From Micromonospora sp. CCTCC AA 2012012 (GTDB taxonomy: Bacteria > Actinomycetota > Actinomycetes > Mycobacteriales > Micromonosporaceae), in NCBI RefSeq assembly GCF_040499845.1, contig NZ_CP159342.1, positions 1,116,001-1,180,000 on the forward strand: a stretch of 64,000 nucleotides of DNA, written 5' to 3'. The notes beneath the pieces are model-generated. The model ran no database searches. It had not been told where the DNA came from and saw only the letters and a list, made by a program, of their open reading frames with translations. The position numbers and the translations under genes are program-made. Position 1 is the stretch's first letter, and each line of letters starts with the position of its first letter. Positions 57,401 to 64,000 of the stretch are shown here, in pieces.

Positions 57401-58842
57401 GCGGGCACTCGCTGCTGCTGGCCCGGCTCCAGTCGGCGCTGAAACGGCACGCCGGCGCCGACTTCCGGGTGGCGGACCTCTTCCGCTTCCCGTCCGTGCG
57501 GGCGCAGGCGGAGTTCCTGGCGGCGGCGTCCGGCGCCGAGCCGCGGGACGCCGAGGCCCCGACGGTCGGTACGCCCGACGAGCCCATCGCCGTCATCGGC
57601 GTGGCCGGTCGCTTCGCCGGCGCCGCCGACGTCCACGCCTTCTGGCGGAACCTGTCCCGCGACTGTGTGGCCGGCGCCGACGCGGAGATCGTCGAGTTGG
57701 GTGGCGGACGGCGCCGCATCGCCCGGTGGGGCCGGCTCGACGACCCGCGCGCGTTCGACGCCGAGCTGTTCGGTCTGACCCCGGACGAGGCGCGGGTCAC
57801 CGACCCGCAGCACGGCATGCTCCACGAGTGCCTCTGGGCGGCCATGGAGGACGCGGCGGTGCCGCTCGACCGGCTGCGCGACCGCACCAGCATCTATGTC
57901 GGCTGCGCCACCCCGGCCGGGCCCGCCACGGCGGGTCTGGACGAGGACCTGACGGCGGCGTTCATGTCCCAACCGTCCTTCGCCGCCTCGCGCTACGCCT
58001 ACCGGCACGACCTGCGCGGCGAGAGCGTCATGATCGACACCGCCTGCTCGACCTCGCTGGTCGCCGTCCACCTGGCCTGCGCCAGCCTCCGCTCGGGCGG
58101 GAGCGACTACGCCTTCGCCGGCGGCGTCTCCGTGATCGATCCGGTGGACGGCTACGTCTACGAGCCCGGCATGATCTACGCCGAGGACGGCGTGTGCCGG
58201 CCGTTCGACGAGGGCGCCACCGGCACCGTCGGCGGCGACGGCGCGGGCGTGGTGCTGCTGCGCCGCCTCTCGGACGCGCTCCGCGACGGCGATCCGGTCC
58301 ACGCCGTCATCCTGGGCTCGGCGGTGAACAACGACGGTCGCGCTCGGGCCGGCTACGCCGCCCCGGGATTCGACGGTCAGGTCTCCGTCATCCGGCGGGC
58401 GCTGGCCGCGGCCCGGGTGCAGGGGCGCGACATCGGTTTCGTCGAGACCCACGGGACCGGCACCCGGCTGGGCGACACGATCGAAGCCACGGCCCTGGCC
58501 GAGGCCGTCGGCGAGCGGGACGCCCCGCTGCCGATCAGCTCGGTCAAGGCGTCGATCGGGCACTGCAACACCGCCGCCGGCATCGCCGGACTCCTCAAGG
58601 CGGTGTACGCGGTCCGCGACCACGTCCTGCCCGGCACGGCCAACTCGGTCAAGCCGATCGAGGAGATCGCCTCCGGTGACCGGCTGCGCCTGCTCACCGA
58701 GAGCGAGGAGTGGGCCGACACCGGCCGCGCCCGGCTCGCCGGGGTCAGCTCCTTCGGCGTCGGGGGCACCAACGCCCACGTCGTGCTCCGGGAATTCACC
58801 GAGCAGGACGAACTCACTCAGCGGGCGGAGCCCGTCCGGTGA
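54436..58842 (+). CDS. Hybrid megasynthase C-A-PCP-KS
   Basis: A 1468-residue hybrid NRPS/PKS subunit. Domains: condensation (about 1-430; catalytic HHIVMDGWS near 134); adenylation (about 450-960; LYTSGSTGRPKGVLLPHRGV, NFDGATFEIWG with the Asp that binds an alpha-amine, and VHTYGPTENS); PCP (about 965-1040; FFDAGGHSLLLARL); ketosynthase (about 1050-1465; Cys in MIDTACSTSLVAVH, His in VETHGTGTRLGD and in KASIGHCNTAAGIA). The first C domain has no donor module in cis. The amino acid of the A domain is not predictable with confidence from the visible code. The KS at the end works with the AT-ACP of the next protein, so one PKS module is split over two polypeptides. It is coupled to its neighbours by overlaps on both sides. 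Confidence 0.93.
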   Translation: MTDDIRTATAEQLDLWLAASQDPESPRYNVPTALEFHARPDEAALREALRGLFDRHPALRSSFRLDASGQLRQTIPAAVEPPLRVVRVAQEWDQEARAAWAARVGLRPIALGSAGVARADLLLHPEGALLVLTVHHIVMDGWSVEVAVDDFLALYDAAIDGSGPPPVEEAEPVEPADPDAVDYWLDLLGSDPETLEPLPDLVRGTRPSRAAREETTVEGAQLAALRSMVERARVSVSTAGLAAWSVVLHQWSGLTEGLLATPFSARVDPGTHRTIGMFSRVLPVRSTFAPATPWRDHLAELHLQVLESFEQSAVDTAALRAAVAGQGRRYPAFRNVYAHLSEPRPLRVLPDTAVSRIDIDLGAVKYDLSAAVVEGPDRLTLQLEYDAAVHRPTTVRAMLAQLHGLLLAAAADPDAALGDLLREADAGTAATGTWDDTPVDVSVPPPHLVVEVARSHPDRIAVVHGEQELTYAQLVASASRVANWLLAADGDAPAPTVGVLMPGGVDAVVAFLGIALAGKAYVPMDPDHPAVRLAGIVADSGMRRILTTAPLADGAGRLGCTAHTLEEISAEAGGDEPPAVPLTPDTLLNVLYTSGSTGRPKGVLLPHRGVARLMRNGGRLRIDENDRVAQLCPLNFDGATFEIWGALTHGARLVVLDRALVLAPTELRDAVHRYGVTGLIITTPVFHSIVTEAPELLQSLTLLSLGGDVASVPHVARALAWCGPGVLVHTYGPTENSFTSVLAPIDHVDEASRALPLGRCVPGTEAYVVREGTTDPAPVGAPGELLLGGLGVAAGYLGDPRRTAASFVPDRFSGRPGALLYRTGDRVRRLPNGELEFIGRTDDQLKIRSQRIELGEVRSALLADEAVREGHVAGWRNARDEKEIAAYVVLVPGATPTQVRDRLARVLPAAALPTRWARVDALPLNANGKVDPKRLPTPELLGAETAAAVAPAVSRAAATPATRDAVRAAWREVLDDAPAGDDVNFFDAGGHSLLLARLQSALKRHAGADFRVADLFRFPSVRAQAEFLAAASGAEPRDAEAPTVGTPDEPIAVIGVAGRFAGAADVHAFWRNLSRDCVAGADAEIVELGGGRRRIARWGRLDDPRAFDAELFGLTPDEARVTDPQHGMLHECLWAAMEDAAVPLDRLRDRTSIYVGCATPAGPATAGLDEDLTAAFMSQPSFAASRYAYRHDLRGESVMIDTACSTSLVAVHLACASLRSGGSDYAFAGGVSVIDPVDGYVYEPGMIYAEDGVCRPFDEGATGTVGGDGAGVVLLRRLSDALRDGDPVHAVILGSAVNNDGRARAGYAAPGFDGQVSVIRRALAAARVQGRDIGFVETHGTGTRLGDTIEATALAEAVGERDAPLPISSVKASIGHCNTAAGIAGLLKAVYAVRDHVLPGTANSVKPIEEIASGDRLRLLTESEEWADTGRARLAGVSSFGVGGTNAHVVLREFTEQDELTQRAEPVR

Positions 58843-58853
58843 CGGAGAAGGAC

Positions 58854-61800
58854 ATGACGCGGAACGACGTACCCCTCGACGCGGTGCGACCGCCGAGGAT
58901 CCTCCCGCTCTCGGCGCGCAGCGGAACGGCTCTCGGTCTGACCGCCGACGCCCTCGCGGCGTTCCTGGACGACCACCCGGACCTGTCGCTCGACGACGCC
59001 GCGACCACGCTGGCGTACGGCCGCGAGCGGTTCGACCGGCGCCTCGCCGTGGTGGCCGGCGACCCGGCCGCCGCCGCGCGGGCCCTGCGTGAGCCGGTCG
59101 GCGGCCCGACGCACCGCCGCGGCAGCGAGCCGCCGGAGACCCCGCGCACCGTCCTGGTCTTCACCGGTCAGGGCAGCCAGTACACCGGCATGGCGGCCGG
59201 CGCCTACCGGGCGTACCCGGAGTTCCGCGACTGGCTCGACCGGGCCGACGCCCTGCTCCGGGACGAGCTGCCGGCCGGTCTCCTCGACTGCCTGTACAAG
59301 CCGGAACTGGCCGACACGCTGGCCCGCACGGACGTGGCGGCGGCGGCCATCGTCGCCGTGCAGCTCGGTCTGCTGCGCGTGCTGCGGCGCTACGGCATCA
59401 CGCCCGACACCGTGCTCGGGCACAGCGTGGGCGAGTTCGCCGCCGCCGCCGCGGCCGGCGCGGTGTCCGACGAGGACGCGGTGCGGCTGGTCGCCCGGCG
59501 CGGCGTCCTCATGGTGGAGCGGACCCGGCCGGGTGCCATGCTCGCGGTCCGCTGCGCCGCGGCCGACGCCGTCGCCGTGGCCGCCCTGGTCGACCAGACG
59601 CCGGGCGTCTGCGTCGCGGTCCACAACAGCCCGCGCGACCTGGTGCTGAGCGGGGACGCCGACGCCGTCACCGACCTCGGGGCCCGACTGGAGGAGGCCG
59701 GCCTCACCTGCCGCCGGCTGCGCACCTCCCACGCGTTCCACAGCGAGCTGCTCGCCCCGATGGCCGACGACTTCGCCGCCGCGGCGGCGCAGGTCACCTG
59801 GTCGGCACCCAGCTCGGCACAGTGGATCAGCTGCTCGCAGGGGGTGCTGACCGCCGCGCCCGACGCCCGCTACTGGCGTGACCACCTGACCGGGCCGGTC
59901 CGCTTCTGGGACGCGCTCGCCCTCGCCTGCGCCGACGACCGACCCGCCGTGCTCATCGAGGTCGGGCCGCATCCGGTGCTGCTGCCGCTGGCCGGTCAGC
60001 TGCCGACGCCACCGGCGCTCGTCCCGGTGCTGGACCGCGATCAGGACGCCGCCGTCGCCGTCGCCGGTGCCGCCGCCGAGGCCTGGTGCCACGGCGTCCC
60101 CGCCGACCTGACCGGCGGCGTGCCGGGGCGGCGCCGGCACCTGCCGGGGTACGGCTTCCACCGTCGGGTGTACTCCGCCCGCCCGGAGCCGGCGGGGCTG
60201 GGCGCCGCGCCGACCCCGGCCGCGGCGGCCGCCGCGCCCCAGCCGGCCGGACCGGCCCGGCCACCGCGCGAGGTGCTGGCCGAACTCTGGACGGACCTGC
60301 TGGGCGTCGCGCCCGAGCCGGACACCTCCTTCCTCCAGTGCGGTGGCGACTCGCTGATCCTGCTCCGCTTCCAGCAGCGGATCCAGGCGCTGCTCGGCAC
60401 GGCGCCCAGCCTGGCGGACCTGCTCGACGCGGGCACCTTCGAGGCGATGGCGAGCCTGCTGCCGGCCGCCGCCGCGTCGTCCACCGCGGTGGCCGTCCCG
60501 GCGACGGAGTCGGCCGAGCCGGTCACCACGTATCAGGCGTCGGCCGTCCAGCAGGGCATGCTGATGATCGACCTGATGCAGCCGGAGTCGAACCAGCACA
60601 ACGTCACCCTGGCGTTCGAGGTCGCCGGGCGGGTGGACGAGGCCGCGATGGCCGCCGCCTTCCGCGACGCCCAGGTCCGGCACAGCGCGCTGCGTACCGT
60701 GTTCTCCCGGGACGGCGGGCGGTTCGTGCCCGAGATCCGCCCCGAGCCGGGCGCCACGCTGGAGGTGGTCGAGGCCGGCGTGGCGGGCCGCCGTCCGCTC
60801 GTCGACGATCCCGACGTCCGGGAGTGGGCCCGTGAGGTGAGCGGGCCGCCGGTGCGGTGCCTCGGGACGACCACCCCGGTGCGGGGCACGCTGGTCCGCG
60901 GTCCTGAGCGGAGCCTCCTCGTCTTCACGGCGCACCACGCGATCTGCGACGCGACGTCGATGGGCGTGCTGGTGGACGAACTCGCCGAGGACTACCGCCG
61001 GCACCGCGCCGGGCTGCCCGGCGAGCCGGCGACGGTGCCGGTCCAGTACCACGACGTGCTCGCCACCGACCTGGACGACTCGGCCAGCCGGGCGTACTGG
61101 CTGGACCAGCTCGCCGGGGCGTCTGACCTGGTGCCGCTGCCCACCGACCGGCCGCGGCCGAAGGTGCGCGACGGCTCGGGGGCACAGTGGACGTGGACGC
61201 TGAGCAGCGAGCAGTCCGCCCAGGCCCGGGAGCTGGCGGCCCGGCTCAACGTCACCCTGTTCAGCACCATGCTCGCGACCTGGGCGGCCCTGCTGCGGCT
61301 GCGCAGCGGCGCCGACGACCTGTCGATCGCCACCCCGGCCACCGGGCGCACCTCCGAGCGGGCCCGACGCGTCTTCGGACCGTTCCTCAACACCCTCGTG
61401 CTCCGGGTCCGGATCACGTCGGGACAGAGCTTCGAGACCCTCGCCCGGGACGTGCAGACCACGGTCCTCGACGCGATCCGGCACTCGGACTTCCCGTTCG
61501 ACAAACTGGTCGCCGCGCTCAACCCGCGGCGTGAGCTGGACCGGACGCCGCTCTTCTCGGTCATGTTCACCATGCCGGACCAGTTCGTCCTGCCGGACTT
61601 CGACGGGCGGCCCGGCCGACCCGTCGAGCTGCCCGGCCTCGGCGCGAAGTACGACCTCACCCTCTACGTCACGCCCGCCGATGACGGGCGCCTGCGCCTC
61701 GACCTGGAATACGACCCCGCTCTCTTCGACGAGTCGACGGTGCGCGGCCTCGCGGCCGACTACGACACGCTGCTCGCCGGCCTCGCGACCGTCCCCAACG

Positions 61801-63359
61801 CCGCCGTCCCCGAGCCGGCCGCCACGACCGACGCCCCGTCGGCCGCGCAACCCCGACCGGACGCGGAGACCGCCCAGGAGGCCGGAATGACCGAGATGGA
61901 GCGATACGTCGCGGAGATCTGGTCGGAGACGCTCGGCGTGGACATCGCCGACGCCGACGCCGACTTCTTCGACGCCGGCGGCCACTCGATGCTGGTCCTG
62001 GCGTGCCTGGCCGAGATCCAGGACCGCTTCCCCGACGCCACCATCCAGGACTTCTTCACCCACCGCACCGTCGGGACCTTCGCCGCGCACCTGGACCAGC
62101 TCGCCGGTGGCGCGGCGGCGGACCCGGAGCCGGTGGCCGCCGTGAGCGAGCCGGCGCGCGTCGTCGTCACCGCCGTCGCGGCGACCGCCGAGCGGGCCCC
62201 GGTCCCCGCGCCCACCGGAACCCGGGCCGGCCGGGGCGACGTGCTGCTGACCGGGGCGGCCGGTTTCCTCGGCGCGCACCTGCTCGCCACGCTGCTGCGC
62301 GACCCGGAGGGGGCGGTGGTCTGCCCGGTCCGGCCCCGCGACGGCGTCAGCGGGGCGGCCCGGCTCGACGAGACCGTCGCGCGGTACGCCCCCGACGTCC
62401 TGCCCCTGCTGCGGGACCGGGTCACGGTCGTCGAGACCGACCTGCGGGAGCTGACCGCCGACGCGTTGGGCACCTCGATCGCGGGGATCGGGACGATCGT
62501 CCACTCCGCGGCGGAGTCGAAGATGTTCGGCCGGATCGAGGACCTGCGGTCCGCCAACGTGGCGCCGACCCGGCTGCTGGCCGAGCTGGCGCTGGCCCGG
62601 GGCTGGCGGATGGCGCACGTGTCGACCGCGTCGGCGGTGGGCGCCGCGCCCGGTGACGGCCCGACGGTCACCATCCGCGAGGACGACTTCGACCGGGGCG
62701 AGAAGTTCGACAACCCGTACTCGCGCTCGAAGTTCGAGGCCGAGCAGGTGATCCGGCAGGCCGTCAAGGACGGGCTCGACGCGACGGTGCACCGGGTCGG
62801 GGGCCTGATCGGCGACAGCAGGTCCGGGACCTTCCTCCCCGACCCCCGGGGCAACCTGCTGTACCAGCTGGTGCGCGCCATCATGCGGTGCGGACTGGTG
62901 CCGGACGTGCCGGGCTTCAGCATGAACGTCACGCCGGTGGACTTCGCCGCGGCCGCCGTGCTCCGGTTGTCGGACGACCCGTCCCACTCGGGGCGTACCT
63001 TCCACGTCCTCAACCCCCGGCAGCTGACCATGCCGGCGCTCACCGGGATCCTGCGCGACCTGGGCTATCCGGCCATCCTCACCGATCCGGAGAGCGTCGT
63101 CGGCTGGCTCACCCGCCCGGACGCCGACGAGGCGGACGCGGAGGCGGCCCCGTTCCTGCGGCAGTTCAACGGACCCGCCGGCACCGTGGTGGAATACGAC
63201 ACCCGGACGACCATGTCCGCCCTGGCCGGTCTCGAGTGCCCCGCCCCCGACCTAGCCCTCCTGCGGGTCGTGATCGGCCACTGCGTCGAGACCGGCTTCT
63301 TCCCCAAGTCACGGCTGTGGGACTTCGTGTCCCGGTCGGCACCCCGTACCAGCTCCTAG
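58854..63359 (+). CDS. Hybrid megasynthase AT-ACP-C-PCP-reductase
   Basis: A 1501-residue subunit. Domains: acyltransferase (about 95-390; VFTGQGSQYTGM, GHSVGEFAAAAAAGA, and HAFH in RTSHAFHSELL, which indicates malonyl-CoA); ACP (about 470-545; FLQCGGDSLILLRF); condensation (about 560-1000; the motif is HHAICDATSMG, Asp-Ala instead of Asp-Gly); PCP (about 1015-1080; FFDAGGHSMLVLAC); and a terminal thioester reductase (about 1120-1495; DVLLTGAAGFLGAHLLATLL, with Tyr/Lys in NPYSRSKFEAEQV), which should release an aldehyde or alcohol. There is no ketoreductase and, notably, no adenylation domain for the last PCP. ATG 58854 has GGAGAAGGA upstream; GTG 58839 overlapping the previous stop is the alternative. 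Confidence 0.93.
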   Translation: MTRNDVPLDAVRPPRILPLSARSGTALGLTADALAAFLDDHPDLSLDDAATTLAYGRERFDRRLAVVAGDPAAAARALREPVGGPTHRRGSEPPETPRTVLVFTGQGSQYTGMAAGAYRAYPEFRDWLDRADALLRDELPAGLLDCLYKPELADTLARTDVAAAAIVAVQLGLLRVLRRYGITPDTVLGHSVGEFAAAAAAGAVSDEDAVRLVARRGVLMVERTRPGAMLAVRCAAADAVAVAALVDQTPGVCVAVHNSPRDLVLSGDADAVTDLGARLEEAGLTCRRLRTSHAFHSELLAPMADDFAAAAAQVTWSAPSSAQWISCSQGVLTAAPDARYWRDHLTGPVRFWDALALACADDRPAVLIEVGPHPVLLPLAGQLPTPPALVPVLDRDQDAAVAVAGAAAEAWCHGVPADLTGGVPGRRRHLPGYGFHRRVYSARPEPAGLGAAPTPAAAAAAPQPAGPARPPREVLAELWTDLLGVAPEPDTSFLQCGGDSLILLRFQQRIQALLGTAPSLADLLDAGTFEAMASLLPAAAASSTAVAVPATESAEPVTTYQASAVQQGMLMIDLMQPESNQHNVTLAFEVAGRVDEAAMAAAFRDAQVRHSALRTVFSRDGGRFVPEIRPEPGATLEVVEAGVAGRRPLVDDPDVREWAREVSGPPVRCLGTTTPVRGTLVRGPERSLLVFTAHHAICDATSMGVLVDELAEDYRRHRAGLPGEPATVPVQYHDVLATDLDDSASRAYWLDQLAGASDLVPLPTDRPRPKVRDGSGAQWTWTLSSEQSAQARELAARLNVTLFSTMLATWAALLRLRSGADDLSIATPATGRTSERARRVFGPFLNTLVLRVRITSGQSFETLARDVQTTVLDAIRHSDFPFDKLVAALNPRRELDRTPLFSVMFTMPDQFVLPDFDGRPGRPVELPGLGAKYDLTLYVTPADDGRLRLDLEYDPALFDESTVRGLAADYDTLLAGLATVPNAAVPEPAATTDAPSAAQPRPDAETAQEAGMTEMERYVAEIWSETLGVDIADADADFFDAGGHSMLVLACLAEIQDRFPDATIQDFFTHRTVGTFAAHLDQLAGGAAADPEPVAAVSEPARVVVTAVAATAERAPVPAPTGTRAGRGDVLLTGAAGFLGAHLLATLLRDPEGAVVCPVRPRDGVSGAARLDETVARYAPDVLPLLRDRVTVVETDLRELTADALGTSIAGIGTIVHSAAESKMFGRIEDLRSANVAPTRLLAELALARGWRMAHVSTASAVGAAPGDGPTVTIREDDFDRGEKFDNPYSRSKFEAEQVIRQAVKDGLDATVHRVGGLIGDSRSGTFLPDPRGNLLYQLVRAIMRCGLVPDVPGFSMNVTPVDFAAAAVLRLSDDPSHSGRTFHVLNPRQLTMPALTGILRDLGYPAILTDPESVVGWLTRPDADEADAEAAPFLRQFNGPAGTVVEYDTRTTMSALAGLECPAPDLALLRVVIGHCVETGFFPKSRLWDFVSRSAPRTSS

Positions 63360-63374
63360 GAGAGACCTCCACCG

Positions 63375-64000
63375 ATGCCCTACCAGGTAGTCACGAACGA
63401 CAACGGCCAACACTCCACCTGGGCCGACCACCAGGAGCTTCCCGCCGGCTGGCAGCCCACCGGGTTCGTGGGCTCCCAGCAGGAGTGCCTCGACCACATC
63501 GCCCAGGTCTGGGACGGCCCCGGTCCGCGTCCCGAGCGGGCGGCGGGCGCCGCCGTCACGAACGTCCTCACCACCGACCGGATCCGCCTGCGCGAGCTGG
63601 CCCCGGCCGAGGTGACCGCGCTGCTGGAGGTGCTGGAGAGCGGGGCGGGCGCCGACGGGTACGTCGAGAACTACCCCCTCACCGGCTCCGGTTTCGGCGC
63701 CCGGAACTTCCTGACGCGGACGCCGGAGGAGTTGCAGTTCGGGTTCGGCATGTACCTCGTCTCGGCGCAGCCCGACGGGCCCGTCTTCGGTGACATCGGC
63801 TTCCACCGGCCGCCGAGGGACGGCGCCGCGGAGATCGGCTTCGGCCTGGCCGAGTCGGCCCGGGGCCAGGGCTACGCCACCGAGGCGGTGACCGCGCTGA
63901 CCCGCTGGGCCTTCACCCAGCCCGGTGTACGCCGCGTCATCGCGCGGACCACCACGGACAACGCCGCCTCGCGGGGCGTCCTCGAGCGGGCCGGCTTCCG
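63375..64000 (+). CDS. MbtH-GNAT fusion protein, 3' end off window
   Basis: The N-terminal ~55 residues form an MbtH-like domain (VVTNDNGQHSTWADHQELPA then GWQPTGFVGSQQECLDHIAQ-VW), with the conserved Ser-x-Trp, Pro-x-Gly-Trp and terminal Trp needed to bind A domains. From about residue 68 a RimJ/RimL-type GNAT acetyltransferase follows (RIRLRELAPAEVTALLEVLE, GDIGFHRPPRDGAAEIGFGL, ARGQGYATEAVTALTRWAF). MbtH proteins are normally about 70 residues and stand alone. ATG 63375 has AGGAGAG 11 bases upstream, 15 bases after the megasynthase stop. It would both activate the single A domain and acetylate an amine of the product or precursor (inference). The last GNAT residues lie beyond 64000. Confidence 0.85.
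   Translation, partial: MPYQVVTNDNGQHSTWADHQELPAGWQPTGFVGSQQECLDHIAQVWDGPGPRPERAAGAAVTNVLTTDRIRLRELAPAEVTALLEVLESGAGADGYVENYPLTGSGFGARNFLTRTPEELQFGFGMYLVSAQPDGPVFGDIGFHRPPRDGAAEIGFGLAESARGQGYATEAVTALTRWAFTQPGVRRVIARTTTDNAASRGVLERAGF

Noticed and set aside
54283..63005. Very long minus-strand frames (up to about 1500 codons) antisense to the megasynthases
   Set aside because: Their length follows from extreme GC content at third positions; no motif, start site or conservation pattern supports them.
1..64000. CRISPR arrays, rRNA operons and complete tRNA genes
   Set aside because: No regular repeat-spacer pattern, no rRNA sequence and no complete cloverleaf was seen in reading the window.

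Overview
The window is a high-GC actinobacterial chromosome segment, most like Micromonospora or a close relative. Support comes from the GC-rich third codon positions, frequent GTG/TTG starts with GGAGG-like ribosome sites, the 180-kDa class NAD-glutamate dehydrogenase, the kdpFABC-DE operon, a SigE-family sigma factor and a modular NRPS/PKS cluster. This is inferred from gene content; no alignment was run.

Left part (1-10.8 kb): a 5' gene fragment, a DUF4259 protein, a zinc-ribbon protein, a CbrC-like protein, and a two-gene predicted conflict (immunity-type) system made of a trypco2 protein and a trypsin-STAND NTPase-TPR protein. It runs directly into a very large NAD-dependent glutamate dehydrogenase whose codon use is patchy.

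Accessory region (10.8-27 kb): sparse and scarred. It holds secreted or lipoprotein genes, a zinc-ribbon ORF directly behind a perfect SOS box, and a set of gene relics (serine recombinase tail, ABC ATPase tail, frameshifted ABC permease, TMEM175-like fragment, transposase tail, SpoIIE tail). Among these lie intact genes: a Cys-nucleophile alpha/beta hydrolase divergent from a MarR regulator, an aldo/keto reductase, a LysR-type regulator, a secreted protein of unknown function, a PAS-PAS-GAF-SpoIIE phosphatase, a DUF5872 protein and a secreted GH27 alpha-galactosidase.

Central part (27-41.6 kb): a complete potassium-uptake operon (a micropeptide, kdpF, A, B, C, D, E) closed by a 20-bp-stem hairpin. 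Then come a secreted sulfatase preceded by a Cys-containing leader peptide, a SigE-family sigma factor with a coupled membrane protein, a protein of unknown function, and broken regulator fragments.

Right part (41.6-64 kb): a TetM/Otr(A)-type ribosomal protection protein behind a leader peptide; a tightly coupled four-gene operon of unknown purpose (PaaK-like adenylating enzyme, small ferredoxin-fold-like protein, GNAT-like protein, nitroreductase); rsgA; and a phosphopantetheinyl transferase. The window ends in a natural-product cluster. Its leftward operon encodes a carrier protein, a class-II-synthetase-like amino acid:carrier-protein ligase, an AurF-type diiron oxygenase and a P450. Its rightward operon encodes a tryptophan-dioxygenase-superfamily protein, a C-A-PCP-KS megasynthase, an AT-ACP-C-PCP-reductase megasynthase and an MbtH-GNAT fusion cut by the window end. 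The two operons diverge from matching promoters that form a 30/32 inverted repeat. The assembly line starts with a C domain lacking a cis donor and ends with a PCP lacking a cis A domain. I infer that the stand-alone ligase/carrier/oxygenase set supplies an oxidised amino acid to one of these open positions. This is the best candidate in the window for an undescribed system.
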